In this document: positions 44,191 through 56,100 of the stretch, piece after piece
How positions within the stretch are numbered: position 1 is the first letter of the stretch
Layout of the letters: every line of letters starts with the position of its first letter
Assembly: GCA_014607495.2 (NCBI GenBank)
Contig: CP053172.1
Location: 8,632,888 to 8,696,887, forward strand
DNA length: 64,000 nucleotides
Direction: 5' to 3'
Source: Carposina sasakii
Taxonomy: Eukaryota; Arthropoda; Insecta; Lepidoptera; Carposinidae
Position numbers and translations under genes: made by a program
The notes under the pieces: generated by a model
Told to the model about the DNA's origin: nothing
The model's input: the letters and a program-made list of their open reading frames with translations, nothing else
Databases searched by the model: none

Positions 44191-45475
44191 AAACAGCCTA
44201 TGCATTATCTTGCTCGCTTCGATTCGACCTATAAATTCTACAGCGCTTGAGTCTACAGCCCGCATCTACTTTACGATTTACATCGCTCACAGCTGCTGCC
44301 TTTATATAGCTATTATAGAACTTGTAGCGACATTGTGCAGCACTACATCGCTTTATGTTAAAGGCATTTGCCTGGAGAAATAAGATTGGTTTTATGCTTA
44401 GTGTTTTATGCTCTCGTCATTTATATTGCATACCTACATGCGTATGCCTGTTGTTTTACGGTTGGGGCAAAATTTTGAAAATTACACACCAACTTTTCAC
44501 CGGTTTTAACTATTAATTTTCGTATTCATTCTTTTACGTCTGAAAGGTGAATGTAGGAATTTGACACTTAAGCGGCGTGGTAGCTTAGTAAAACATTTTC
44601 TTCCAAGTTGTTCACGTCTTGACGATCACACTAAGTCTGCCATTTATCCGGTTCCTTCAAGTTAACCAAAAACCAAACCAAGCCAATCCCCTTAACAACC
44701 GACATTTTGGCGCTAGTGTATTCGTCAAGTCTGCTTATAATATCTATAATTTGCTAACCAAGTACCGTAATGTATTTTCCTTTAATAACAATAATTTTAA
44801 AAAGATCTTATGCTTCATTATGATTTCCACTGTTATTTTTTACAATATTTTTGATATCTTTTAATAAATAAAGAGTTATATACTAAAAGGATTGTCCGCT
44901 CAGTGATAAAATGTTATGTTACGTTAGGGACACCTGTTTCTTGGCTTATGTTAAGGTTGTTTTATAACTAGCATAATTATTTTGTTGTGCATATCAAACA
45001 ACTTATATTTAAAATAAACAAAATATTTAAGTCAATTGACTTGCTTGTAAAAAAAAATAGAATATGGCGTAGTATATCAAAATAACAACTAAAATACATC
45101 AATTAATTCTAACACGTCTTCATTAACACCAGACTGCTTTCATAATAGTTCTATCTGTGATGACATTATTTTTGTTGATTTCATTCAAAAGTACTGCTAA
45201 TGTTTTATGACCGACTACCTATCTTGACTTTACTTAAGTATTTGTATCCCTTAGAGCTTAGATGGAGAAGAGAGCCCCCATAGTTCTCCGCCATCCCGCT
45301 TGGTCTTGAGCTTCGCGCTTTCTACCTCTCTGAAATCTTATAAATCTGTAAACAGAATTGGTCGCTTCAACTGTAAATCCATCTACTGCTGCTTACTATT
45401 CCATCCTCGTCGGAACAAATTCGACTGTCAGGAGTAGAATTTAAATTTTACTTTAAACTCGCCTCATCTTCACCT
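44191..45475. other. Non-coding stretch
   Basis: AT-rich with short frames lacking domains. Confidence 0.5.
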
Positions 45476-45489
45476 AAAACGCCGGATTC

Positions 45490-45605
45490 TTAGAAGGCAC
45501 GACCACGACACGACCATGGCCCCGACACTACCGCGGCTTTTTGGAAGCAAACCATGATACGGCCTACCATATATGACGAAAAGCCCTGGTCGTGTCGTCC
45601 AGTGG
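45490..45605. repeat. Imperfect inverted repeat
   Basis: 'gaccacgacacgaccatgg' at the left partly mirrors 'ccctggtcgtgtcgtcc' at the right. GC-rich relative to its flanks. Probably a MITE remnant. Confidence 0.4.
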
Positions 45606-46860
45606 AATACGCCCAATGTCTCGCATCGTTAAACGATATACAGTGACAACGCAAAGGAGTTTTCAATGGTTCTAAGCCCATAACAAAAGCGTTATAACAC
45701 AATAAGATATTGTCTACCCGGTGGGTATTGAGAATTCAATTCAATAATTTGAAAGCTTTGTTACAAGTTTGATTGCAAGTGTAATATTGTAATTGTACGT
45801 CCTCGAGCATGACATAAAAATACCATAACATTGTAAGAACACCTTTTATGAAATACCCACCACGCATGAGGTAAAACTTAAGCCAAGTCATTGCAAAATA
45901 ATTTTAACATTGTCAATATTTCACAGATTTTCCATCCATTTCGCTGTCAGATAAAAATTTTTAAGTGTCTAACTTAGATCTGGCTTTATAATACCACCGA
46001 AGGTAAAACGAATAAGTGCTGTCGTAAACAATATTCTCGAATTTTTTATAGCTATCTAAAAATAAAACTTATGTACTTAATCTACACTAAATTCCAACTT
46101 CTAAACGTTTAATTTAGATGCGAATTGTAATAATGAGTCTCTAAAGGCGTTTTTTACTCCAAATTTTATAGCTTTTCACGGGTTGCATATTAATTGGGTC
46201 TTTACAAATTTTCTAAAACTTTCACAAAATCGTTTGGTACAAGAGAGAGTTTCAGAATGGCTTGTGCTTCAAGTTTTAGGCATAATCTCACAAACATCCT
46301 GGTAAAAAAATTGGTAGCGTTGCGTAGCCAATCGTCAATTATTTAAACGTCTTCAGACGTCCTAGTTATCTTAAATGTACAATACATTACACGCAGATAG
46401 CGTCTAATTTGTATACGTGCATATGCTTATAGAAGAAATTGTTTAATAAATAACATAATTATAATATATCATTTATACGCAGTTATACTCAGGTCATATT
46501 CCAACAGACTACTTTACTATACTATTACTTTTACTATACTATACTACTTTACTATTAAATATTCCTTGCCTGAAAGCCTGCAATTTTAATGGACAGTTTC
46601 CTAAGAGAAAACTTTCAGGATTTTCATAATTATTCCAGCAGGAGTTAAGTACGTGTTGTGAATTTATTCAGTTTTCATTACAAAATTCATATTGTCCTTT
46701 ATGTAAACTATAATATGATATTGAAATTTGTTTGCTTACTAGCTAACACCCGCAACTTCTTTCATATTGTCTTTGTTCGTAAATTCTTGTTATTTTAACG
46801 TACCTACTTAGGTAATTCTGTTGACAATTTTTGAACATCCCCAAACTAACTCTACGTTCC
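45606..46860. other. Non-coding stretch
   Basis: AT-rich. Short 'actttactatactat' repeats near 46509-46553. No gene seen. Confidence 0.5.
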
Positions 46861-46869
46861 CACTTACAC

Positions 46870-49244
46870 TGGTCTTAAACCAGACAACAAATTAGTATTA
46901 AGCATAGTTTCTGTAGCGAATAGTATATTAATAATCTTGTAATATGTAATAATCTAGTAATAATCTTGTATTATGTTAATTTAGATTCATTCATATTGGC
47001 TCAGCCAATCACAGCTCAGTAACATAAAATAGAAATGTAAATGCCGCCCCGTTATCACCTCGTACCTTACCGTACTTGAGCATGTATTTTCGCATATTTT
47101 GTAATAATCTTTGATGTAAATTCACTTGGAGTTATAACTTAGAAGCTTGTAATTGCCTTCAGCATTGAGTAATATCTGTATAATTAATCATAAAACTTAG
47201 CTCTAAATGATGCGTATCTTAAATACATAAAGCATCATAACATTTGTATAATCTTACCTTAGTTTCATTAGTTTGTAGGAGTACATACCAACCTGTTTGC
47301 TTAATTATTTTGATGAAACTTAACGTAAAATCTTATGTATGTATTCCAATTAGTAAAACAGCATTTTATATTGTAAAGTATATATTTCTCAACATAAGTA
47401 CAAATAGTTTGTATCTATTGTTCGTTAATTACCTATTGTTTTGGATTAATTTAGAGTCATAGTGTAAAGAATATAGGTAAAATGTGTAATTTATGTATCG
47501 TAAAAGCTTTCTATATCCGCATAAACCTATCCTGTAGTTAGTAAGGATTAATGTGTAACCTTTCCTGGACTTGTCGCCTGAAAAACAGGCTAATTATATA
47601 ATTTAACGGTCATTTTAGCGGTCTTTCAGTGATAGAATCATATTGTACCATTTAACTTCATTAGCAACTTAGAATCTTATTGGAAAAGCCTAAATGTAAT
47701 TAGTATGAGTTCAAATAACTAGAAAAACTTAGTTTTGTATCAGTTTCGTATTAATTCTGTATTACGCAATACTTGTCAATATTGCATCATCTTTTTCCTT
47801 GCACCCCTCACCCCTCAGGTGAGTTGTCTAAATTGTTCTAAGCATTGTAATTGGTTAATAGATTCAAAATACCTTCTTACCATAGTCTATCACATAAGTA
47901 GTGTCTGTATTGCATAAATATAAGTTCAATAAAATAAATTGGCAGTCTTCGTCTGTCGCTGGAACCGTTCACATCGCGTTATTATTTCACACTCCACGCT
48001 TGTAACCCAGTCTGCAGCAAGTAAGGGGCTTGTGGGCAGAGTGGTGTCTAGACACCGAGGGTAGAGGGCCCTCAACAGTTTGGTCCTACGGAAGCCGGGT
48101 ATCAGCGGGAAGGAAAGAAGGTGCAGTGGACGCAGGGCAGGCGGAGATTCCATCAGGGGCTCGTGTGGTGCGTGTCTGGTTCGCCGCGAGTGCTCTGGTA
48201 GCCCGGATCGGGGAGGTGCCGGAAGGAAGCACTGGGCCGTGAAACGCTACGAGTCAGGTCTGTTGCCTGCAGATCGGGTCTGTCGCCCGAGGAAGCGGAA
48301 GTCCGTGTGGTGCGTGTCTGGTTCGCCGCGGGCTTCAGGAAAATTTTGTCGGGTCTGTTGCCCGAACACAACGAAGAAAGCATAAAGCAGGTGCTCACCC
48401 AGCGAAGAAATAGGCTGTGAGTACCTGTGAGGAGGACGGAGCTTGGAGTACCCGTCTCAAGGCTGTATAGCCGCGGGTACAAGAAGCAGATGTGCAGGTG
48501 CTCGTTCAGTGCTAACCCAAGCCACGAGTACCTGTGAAGTAGATGAGCAGGTGCTCACTCAGAGCATAAAAGCCGTGAGTACCTGTGAAGTGGGAGGAGC
48601 CTTTGGAGTACCCGTTTCAAGGCTGTTTAGCCGCGGGTACAAGAAGCAGAGGTGCAGGTGCTCGTTCAGTGCTAACCCAAGCCACGAGTACCTGTGAAGT
48701 AGATGTGCAGGTGTTTGCTCAGGTGCATGTTGCCCGCAAGTACCTGCGAAAAGGAAACCTGAATTGTCACGAAGAGGTGGAGCGTGAGGTGCCCGGTCAG
48801 AGCTGGGTAAGCCACGGGTACCTTCGAAGCCAACACAGTTTACTGTGGCCTAGTGTCTGCCACCTAACGGTGCCAAACGGTGGGCACTAGGTTAACCGCC
48901 TCATAGTAGCGGGTGTGGTGTGATCGAACAGCACCACCCGGCTGATTAGCAGCTGACCTAGTTCGGCCGGCGTCGGTAAGGTGTACGTGGATCATGGCTT
49001 GGCAATCATGGAGATTGTTTAGGCACGCGATTTCTGCTGAGCGTTCCTCTCAGTAGTTTACACTTGTGTTGAAGCGTACACTCTCTGCCGGGCGGTTCCT
49101 TGTCCTATACCCATTCCCTCCTTAGTTTCCTGTAGGCAGGTAGGGACAGCTTGCAGGTAGGTAGGGGTCCGTGGGTAGTAGCCGTAGGTAGGTAGGGACC
49201 TTGTCTCTTCATCTACAACTACGGCCAGAGCATCGGGATTCGAC
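46870..49244 (+). mobile_element. 5' LTR and leader of the outer BEL/Pao element (limits uncertain)
   Basis: This stretch leads into the outer Gag ORF. A promoter and poly-A signal arrangement ('gcataaatataagttcaata' and AATAAA at about 47928) lies before a sharp change to GC-rich leader at about 47990. That looks like the end of an LTR. Only one copy is in the window, because the 3' part of the element is missing, so neither LTR boundary can be fixed. I see no clear primer site. Confidence 0.5.
48420..48730 (+). repeat. 160-bp tandem repeat in the BEL leader
   Basis: 'ggagtacccgt.tcaaggctg' to 'aagccacgagtacctgtgaa' occurs at about 48445 and again at about 48605. Shorter 'gtacctgtgaagtagatg' and 'gcaggtgctc' motifs repeat around it. 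The overlapping 84- and 101-codon frames are artefacts of the repeat. Confidence 0.8.
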
Positions 49245-51270
49245 ATGACTAGAACAAGAAGTCACAATAAGGGTAGCGAACAAACCTCCGTAAGTACAGA
49301 GCGAACGGGAGAATCGTCTGCCACTGTTAGTACAGAGCAGACCACTTCGACTGAGCGCACGATGTCGACCGACCACACGTCGGGTACGGAGCGTACTGAT
49401 AGGGTTTCGTTACAAGGTAAGGTGGATAACGTCGCGGTAGCGTCCGGTAGTAGGGTCGATCCGCCATCCCGGGATGGAACGGTTGTCAACTGTCCGGTAA
49501 CAACGCGTAAGTCGGCGGGATCACGAGCGTCGAGTAGTTCGAGTCGGCGACGACGAGCATTACTAGAGGCGCGTATCGAATTTGAGAAAGCGGAAGCGGC
49601 GCGGACAATAGCTAAGTCGCGTCTAGAGCTTGCGCAATTGGATGAGGCAGAAGCGTCGGGTTTAAGCGAGGTAGAATATAACCGCGATAACGTAACAAAA
49701 TGGGTAACGAAGTCAATCGAGCAAAGTAAGACCGCAAGTAAGCCGATTGAACCGCGAGTAGTAACGCCGCGTAGAGTTCCCGAGTTAGAGGCGCCGAAAC
49801 CGGAGATAGATAACCTCGCCTCCGCGTTAATACAGGCCATGCGATCAATTAGTCAACCGTCATCTAGACAGGCGCCGCGGTATATTAACGAGTTACATAA
49901 TTTTGACGGCAACCCACGCGAGTGGATAGCTTTTCGTGCGGTCTTTAGGGACACGCGCGAGTACTTTAGCGACATAGAGAACATGGCTAGGTTACGTCGC
50001 GCTATACAGGGGCAGGCTAGGGAGGCTGTAAAGTCTATGCTTTACACGCATTCCGACCCCGAGGAGATAATGTACATGTTAGAGCGTAGATTCGGTCGTC
50101 CGATCCATCTTATTAAGAGCGAGATTGAAAGTTTACAAAAACTTCCGCCCATGTCGCAAGACGTCAAAGGTATAGGGGCGTTCGCGAGCGCGGTTGCTAA
50201 CAGCGTAAACACAATTAAACAAATGGACCGAATTGAATATTTGTACTCTAGCGACGTATCCGACAGAATAATAGATAAGATGAATATGTTAGTCAAGTTT
50301 CGATGGTACGAATACAGGTCGCGCAACGAAAGAGAACCTATTCTTATAGCGTTATCGGCTTTCCTAAACATCATAGCGGATCAGTTCGAAGCGTACGATA
50401 GCACGCCCGCGTCGGAAAGGCGTTATACGAGACATAGGGACGTTCAGCCGCCACCGTCGCGGCGAAGTAGAGTTCACGCGGCCGTAGTACGGGAGACGAC
50501 CTCTGACGAGTCAGATTCATCTCACTATTCAGACAGCTATTCCAGCGAAAGCGAGTTAGAAAGCGACCACCAGGTAGTTGCGGCAGCTTTCGGTGATAGG
50601 GATAGGAAATGTGTAGATTGCCGGGGTCGAGACCATACTCTAGAAAAATGTCCGCAATTTATAAAAGTAAATGTGAAAGAGCGATGGAACATAGTAAAGC
50701 GCTTAAGAGTATGTTTTCGATGTTTGAGCAGTAAACACATTAGCGACAAATGCAAGTCGAAGCATTGCGATGTAGACGGTTGTAGACGTAGGCATCATAG
50801 GTTGCTGCATAGCGAACCGCCTCCACCGGTGGAGGCGAAACCTGAGCCGCCGGCTACAGTATCGGTTAATCACTTATCCGAGCCGCGCGCATATCTTAAA
50901 ATGGTACCAGTAGATCTATTAGGGCCAGAGGGCAGCACCTCCGTTATCGCATTGTTAGACGAAGGGTCAACCGTGACTCTATTGCTCGACGATATAGCCA
51001 GTAGAATAGGGGCCGTAGGTCCGGTAGAAAAGTTAGCAATAGAGGGAGTCGGGGGTCACCGCATTAACAATATGTCGCAACGTCTAGATTTAAAGATCAA
51101 AGGTAGATTCACGCGTGATTACGAACCTATATGCGCGTTAACTATAGCCGAATTAAGCTTATCTTCGCAGGGCGTGTATAAGCGCAACCTTTCAAATCAT
51201 ACTCACTTAGCGGACATAGCAGATCAGCTCACATACGATCAAGTGAGACCTTCACTTTTAATAGGACAAG
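49245..51270 (+). CDS. Outer BEL/Pao element: Gag and start of protease, truncated by insertion
   Basis: The frame runs from ATG 49245; its last few codons and stop (to 51293) are supplied by the inserted LTR. Residues 1-100 are Ser/Thr-rich, with a charged coiled-coil-like helix at about 100-140 (RALLEARIEFEKAEAARTIA). About 212-390 is the DUF1759 capsid-like region (INELHNFDGNPREWIAFR). Cys/His knuckles follow at about 457-525 (CVDCRGRDHTLEKC, CFRCLSSKHISDKC, then HHRLLH). A DUF1758 retropepsin begins with the active-site LLDEGS near residue 571. The frame stops inside the protease at SLLIGQ, where the inner element's LTR starts. Reverse transcriptase, RNase H and integrase are not in the window. 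Codon use is strikingly CpG-rich compared with the inner element. Confidence 0.88.
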
Positions 51271-51543
51271 TGTACAGTCTCAACTGTACATGATTCTTTA
51301 TACTTCGCGACCTAGATTAGGCCGCACTACTAACAATTATAAATATGATACTATTGCTAAAATAAGGTGAGATCATAACTAACTAGCGCGCGGTACGCAT
51401 CAATAGAAAGAACGGTCAATAACTTATCATAACTTGTATAACGTATTATTACAATATACTCGTGATAATTAACTTAACGTCTCCATTCTTCTATATACGA
51501 ACTCCACAACTAGAACAAGTGTAAGGGCTAACTGGCCCCTACA
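51271..51543 (+). repeat. 5' LTR of the inner BEL element
   Basis: It starts with a small palindrome, TGTACAGTCTCAACTGTACA. The end is set at ...CCCTACA, five bases before the primer site; this end is inferred because the 3' LTR is incomplete. 'taaatatgata' near 51341 is TATA-like. Confidence 0.75.
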
Positions 51544-51548
51544 TTTTA

Positions 51549-51562
51549 TGGTCCTTCGAGCC
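51549..51562 (+). promoter_or_regulatory. Primer binding site, tRNA-Tyr
   Basis: TGGTCCTTCGAGCC is the complement of GGCTCGAAGGACCA, the 3' end of eukaryotic tRNA-Tyr with CCA as I recall it. It lies just downstream of the LTR, where a BEL element primes minus-strand DNA. Confidence 0.75.
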
Positions 51563-51863
51563 TAAGAAGACTTTGGTGTTTTACGTTTCTCTGAGCAGTA
51601 GCGAATCGGCTTATCTGGCTTGCCACCAGCGGCATCCCCCGGGTAAGTTGAGAAGGAATATCGCACATACTGTAAAGAGGGCGTAAGGTCACTGAATCTT
51701 CGAGCGACCACCGCGGCCTGCGTCTCCTGCATCAGCTTCTAACAGGCGGCGTGAAGAGACCAAGGACACGGTCGTAAACCAGCAACCAACTATCGTCAGT
51801 TAAACTGTGAAAACTTCCAGACTTATCTGCGATTAAAACTTCAACTTAACTAAGTGGATCAAC

Positions 51864-53192
51864 ATGGATACTCTTCAACAACAACAAGCCTGTTTTGAAA
51901 ACATCAAAACTTTGTGTAACAACTATAAAAAAGACTCAGCATCAAGAAAAAATCATGAATACTTGAAGAAACGGCTTACTAAACTCGACGCACTATGGGG
52001 TGATTTCGAACGTCAACATGATCTTCTAGTGAAGGATATTGAAGACAAAAATATTAACTACTTCATCGAAGATATTCACGACAAAACAAAATCGATGTAC
52101 GAAGTAACGAAGGCAGATATACTGAGCTTAATGCATAAGCTAAATGAGGCGTTGAGTTCAGTCTCCTTCGATCTGACAGGATTACTGGGTGATGAAATTG
52201 AAGATACCGGCTTCACTTTACTTAACAAACAAGAATGTAACTTCAAAGCCATTGATCGTGCGATGTCCAAAATTGAAAGCTCCTGCAGCAACGAAAAATG
52301 GGAACTGGAAGATAATCTCAACATCCTAAAATCAAAATGGTCATCAATTGACAAAATACACTGGGAGATAGATAGCATACTCAAAGGCTCCCACGAAACT
52401 TATTATAACATGTTCGAAGATATAGAAAATAAATACGAGAGAATGCGGAAGGATCTTAACAGCAAGATCTGGTCAGCTTTACACTTTCAACAATCAGCCC
52501 CAAGGATAGAGATCCCCGAATTCTCTGGAAACTATAATCAATGGATCTCCTTCAAAGATCTTTTTATAGAAGCCATCCATAACAACCCAACTATTAACAA
52601 AGCACAGAAGATGCAGCATCTTAAGACTAAACTCCGAGGTGAAGCAGAGAGATTAGTCCAACATTTGACAATCAACGCCGACAACTATAACTCCTGTTGG
52701 GATATTATCAATCAACGATATGATAATCGCCGCCTTCAGTTTAGTTCCTTCATGAATACCATGTTAAATTTACCCTCAATTCAGCAACCAGATGCCTACC
52801 ATTTGAAGAAAATGCATGATGTAATAATCGAATGTTTGAGCGGACTAACCAACATTGGCTTCGATACATCATCTTGGGATCCGGTTATAGTGCATTTAAT
52901 GGCCATGAAACTCGACACCACAACATATAATGACTACATAAAGGATCTTCGAGACCACAGGGAAGTTCCAGTATTGAACGACTTTCTTTTCTTTCTCGAG
53001 AGTAAGTTCATGGCTTACGAAACTATGAAGCGCAACAAAAGGGATGTTATTCCACAGAAACCAGCATTCGTGAAGACATTCAACAAGGAATATCCTGAAA
53101 GAAAAATAACTTCGGTAACTACCGAAACAACTCAAAAATATATCATACAGCATACGGACAATGTCCTCTATGTGAAGGAGGGCACGTGTTAA
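51864..53192 (+). CDS. Inner BEL element Gag
   Basis: 442 codons from ATG 51864. Residues 1-200 are rich in charged, helical sequence (coiled coil likely, for example MEVTKADILS-like stretches and DKIHWEIDSIL). About 212-390 is the DUF1759 capsid-like domain, starting IEIPEFSGNYNQWISFKDLF. The frame ends just inside the first zinc knuckle: the knuckle's Cys and His residues are encoded in the next frame (53162-53185), so Gag and Pol overlap out of frame (Pol frame open from 53099). BEL elements normally encode Gag and Pol as one ORF. I find no standard slippery heptamer in the overlap, so an assembly indel or decay is likelier than programmed frameshifting. Confidence 0.85.
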   Translation: MDTLQQQQACFENIKTLCNNYKKDSASRKNHEYLKKRLTKLDALWGDFERQHDLLVKDIEDKNINYFIEDIHDKTKSMYEVTKADILSLMHKLNEALSSVSFDLTGLLGDEIEDTGFTLLNKQECNFKAIDRAMSKIESSCSNEKWELEDNLNILKSKWSSIDKIHWEIDSILKGSHETYYNMFEDIENKYERMRKDLNSKIWSALHFQQSAPRIEIPEFSGNYNQWISFKDLFIEAIHNNPTINKAQKMQHLKTKLRGEAERLVQHLTINADNYNSCWDIINQRYDNRRLQFSSFMNTMLNLPSIQQPDAYHLKKMHDVIIECLSGLTNIGFDTSSWDPVIVHLMAMKLDTTTYNDYIKDLRDHREVPVLNDFLFFLESKFMAYETMKRNKRDVIPQKPAFVKTFNKEYPERKITSVTTETTQKYIIQHTDNVLYVKEGTC

Positions 53193-56100
53193 TGCAGTGC
53201 CAGAAGTTTATTGACCTCGATATACCGCAACGGAACAACACTGTTGCGAAACTACATGTTTGCAAAAACTGCCTATTCAGCCACGGCGACAAGGAATGCA
53301 AATCTATCAAAACATGCAAAGAGTGTAACTTGAAACACCATTCATTATTACACAATACATGGAAAAAACAAAGTTCAACTTATAGAAAAAATAACTCTGA
53401 GCCGAGATCTTCTACACCAAATCAACAAGTATCTAACCATCACTTATCTACACAAGATATGGAAGTACTATTAACTACTGTTCAACTTAAGCTACAATCC
53501 ATCGATGGAACTTTTATCACGCTGCGTGCCTTACTTGATCAAGGTTCGCAAGTGAACTTAATAACTGAGAATGCGGCACAACTATTGAAACTGCCTAGGA
53601 AAAGATTGAGTGCTACTGTCTCGGGAATTGGAACCTCAACCGGAAATTGCAAAGGAAAAATCAAACTAACCTGCAAATCCATATATTCCGATTATACATT
53701 CGAAGCCGACGCATTAATTCTGAACAAGATAACTAATAATCTACCTAACTCTACATTCAAGAAAACCAACTGGCCACATTTAGAAAACTTGAAGCTAGCC
53801 GATGTCGATTTTAACGTGTCGCGCCCCGTGGACTTGTTACTGGGGGCCGACGTCTACGCTGATATCATCATGGACGGAGTACTCAAGGCTGGCCACCAAG
53901 CTCCAATCGCCCAACAAACTCAGTTAGGCTGGATCCTTTGTGGCAAATTAATAACTTTTAATTGCCATGTAACTATAATTAACATGGACGAGCTAACTAA
54001 ATTTTGGGAAAACGAAGACATTAACCAAAATTCAGAGGACATGTCGCTTGATGATCATTGCGAAGAATACTATAAAAAGACGACTACGCGGGATTCCGAT
54101 GGAAAATATATCGTCAAAATACCTCTATCAACCGACTTCGAAAAAAAGGTGGGGAAATCAAAACAAATTGCTATATCGCAATTTCTTCAACTTGAAAAGA
54201 AATTTGAAAGACAAAAGAAACTCGCAACAATGTATAAAGACTTCATAAATGAATATTGTGACCTTCAACACATGAAACCTTCAACAACATCACCCTTCGA
54301 TTGTTTTCTACCTCATCACGGCGTTCTGAGGGAAGGTGCTTCTACTACCAAACTAAGAGTTGTTTTCAACGCAACTCAAAAAACTAGCAGCGGGTACAGC
54401 TTAAACAGCCTACAAGAAAAGGGCTCTAATCTTCAGAAGGATATACAAGCCCTGATTTTGAAATGGCGATCATACAAATATGCATTCACCGCCGATGTGG
54501 AAAAGATGTATCGGTGCATATTAGTATCGGAAGATCAACAGCATCTTCAAAAGATAATATGGCGAAATTCACCCTCTGAAATACTACAGGAATATCAACT
54601 TTGTACGGTCACGTACGGGATGAAGTGTGCACCATGGCTTGCAATGAGAACTTTAAAGCAATTGGCCATTGACGACAAACATAAATATCCCGTGGCTGCT
54701 GAAAAACTAAGAAACGAATTTTATGTCGACGACCTAATTAGCGGACATAACTCACTAGAAGAAGCTATGCAGTTACAGAAATCGTTAATAGAGTTACTCC
54801 GAGGTGGCGGCATGAACTTACGCAAATGGTCAACAAATCATCCAGCATTACTTAAAGGTCTCAGTGAAGATCAAATTTCAACAAAACCATTCGACTTCAA
54901 GCACGAAGATTCCACAAAGACTCTAGGACTTAGATGGAATCCCAACTCAGATACCTTTGCTTTCAACTGGAACCTCGACAAGGAAACTAAATCTCCTCTA
55001 ACGAAACGAATATTACTATCTGAAATATCACGCCTATATGACCCTCTAGGTTGGTATAGCGCTATTATCGTGAAAGCAAAATTGATATTTCAAAAAGTCT
55101 GGAGTAGTAACATCACATGGGATGAAGAATTGCCCGCGGATATCCAAGAACAATGGCTGAGTCTAAAGGTTGAAATACCATTACTAAACAACATGAAACT
55201 AAAGCGATGGATTCGGAGCACCAAACAACAAATTGAACTTTTAGGGTTCTGTGATGCAAGTGAGAAAGCATTCGCTTGTGTCATTTACACCCGCATCTTC
55301 GATGAAAACAGAAAGCCAAACACAACATTGTTAGCAGCGAAAACTAGGGTTGCCCCTTTATCGCAAAAACACACCTTACCAAAACTTGAATTATGTGGAG
55401 CAGTTTTACTATCGAAACTCATGCAAAAGGTAATGGAGGCATACAAGAATTACGACATTAACATTTTAGCATACTGCGATTCTCAAGTAGTGTTAGCTTG
55501 GATCCAAGGTGATGTGTCACGTTGGGAAAGGTACGTCGCCAACCGGGTAACAAAGATAAAACAAACAATACCAGCGGAAAAATGGATTTATATTAAATCT
55601 GAGCAAAACCCAGCAGATTGTGCGTCAAGAGGCATGAACCCTAGTAAACTAATTCATTTTGACCTCTGGTGGCACGGACCGTCGTTTCTGCAATCTAACG
55701 AAAAACAAAATGACACAAAATTATCTTGTCATTTTACAACCAATCTTGGAATATCAAACGAAGAAGTGAAAACCCTAACTGCAAATCACAGTAATAACTT
55801 CATATGTGAGCTATTAGAAACATATAGTTCATGGACTCGAGTAATCAGAGTCACCGCCTGGATAATGCGAATAACTACAAGGTTACGTAGTAAACAGAAA
55901 CGTGACACCAACTATTTAACTACAAGTGAACTACAAGCGGCCGCTGATTATGTAATACAATGCGCACAAAGGGCTGTATTTCCACAAGAATACAAAATGT
56001 TATTAAGAAACGAATCAGTTATTCAAAGGAGCCCTATGTACAAATTAAGACCCTACTTGGATGAAAACAAAATCATCCGGGTTGGCGGACGACTCAATAA

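Noticed and set aside
48030..48890. Short proteins in the BEL leader (70, 101, 84, 101 codons)
   Set aside because: Overlapping frames created by GC-rich tandem repeats; no start context or domain.
53099..53192. Programmed -1 frameshift between inner Gag and Pol
   Set aside because: The overlap exists, but I found no X-XXY-YYZ heptamer in the Gag phase. Nearby sequence has assembly-type indels.
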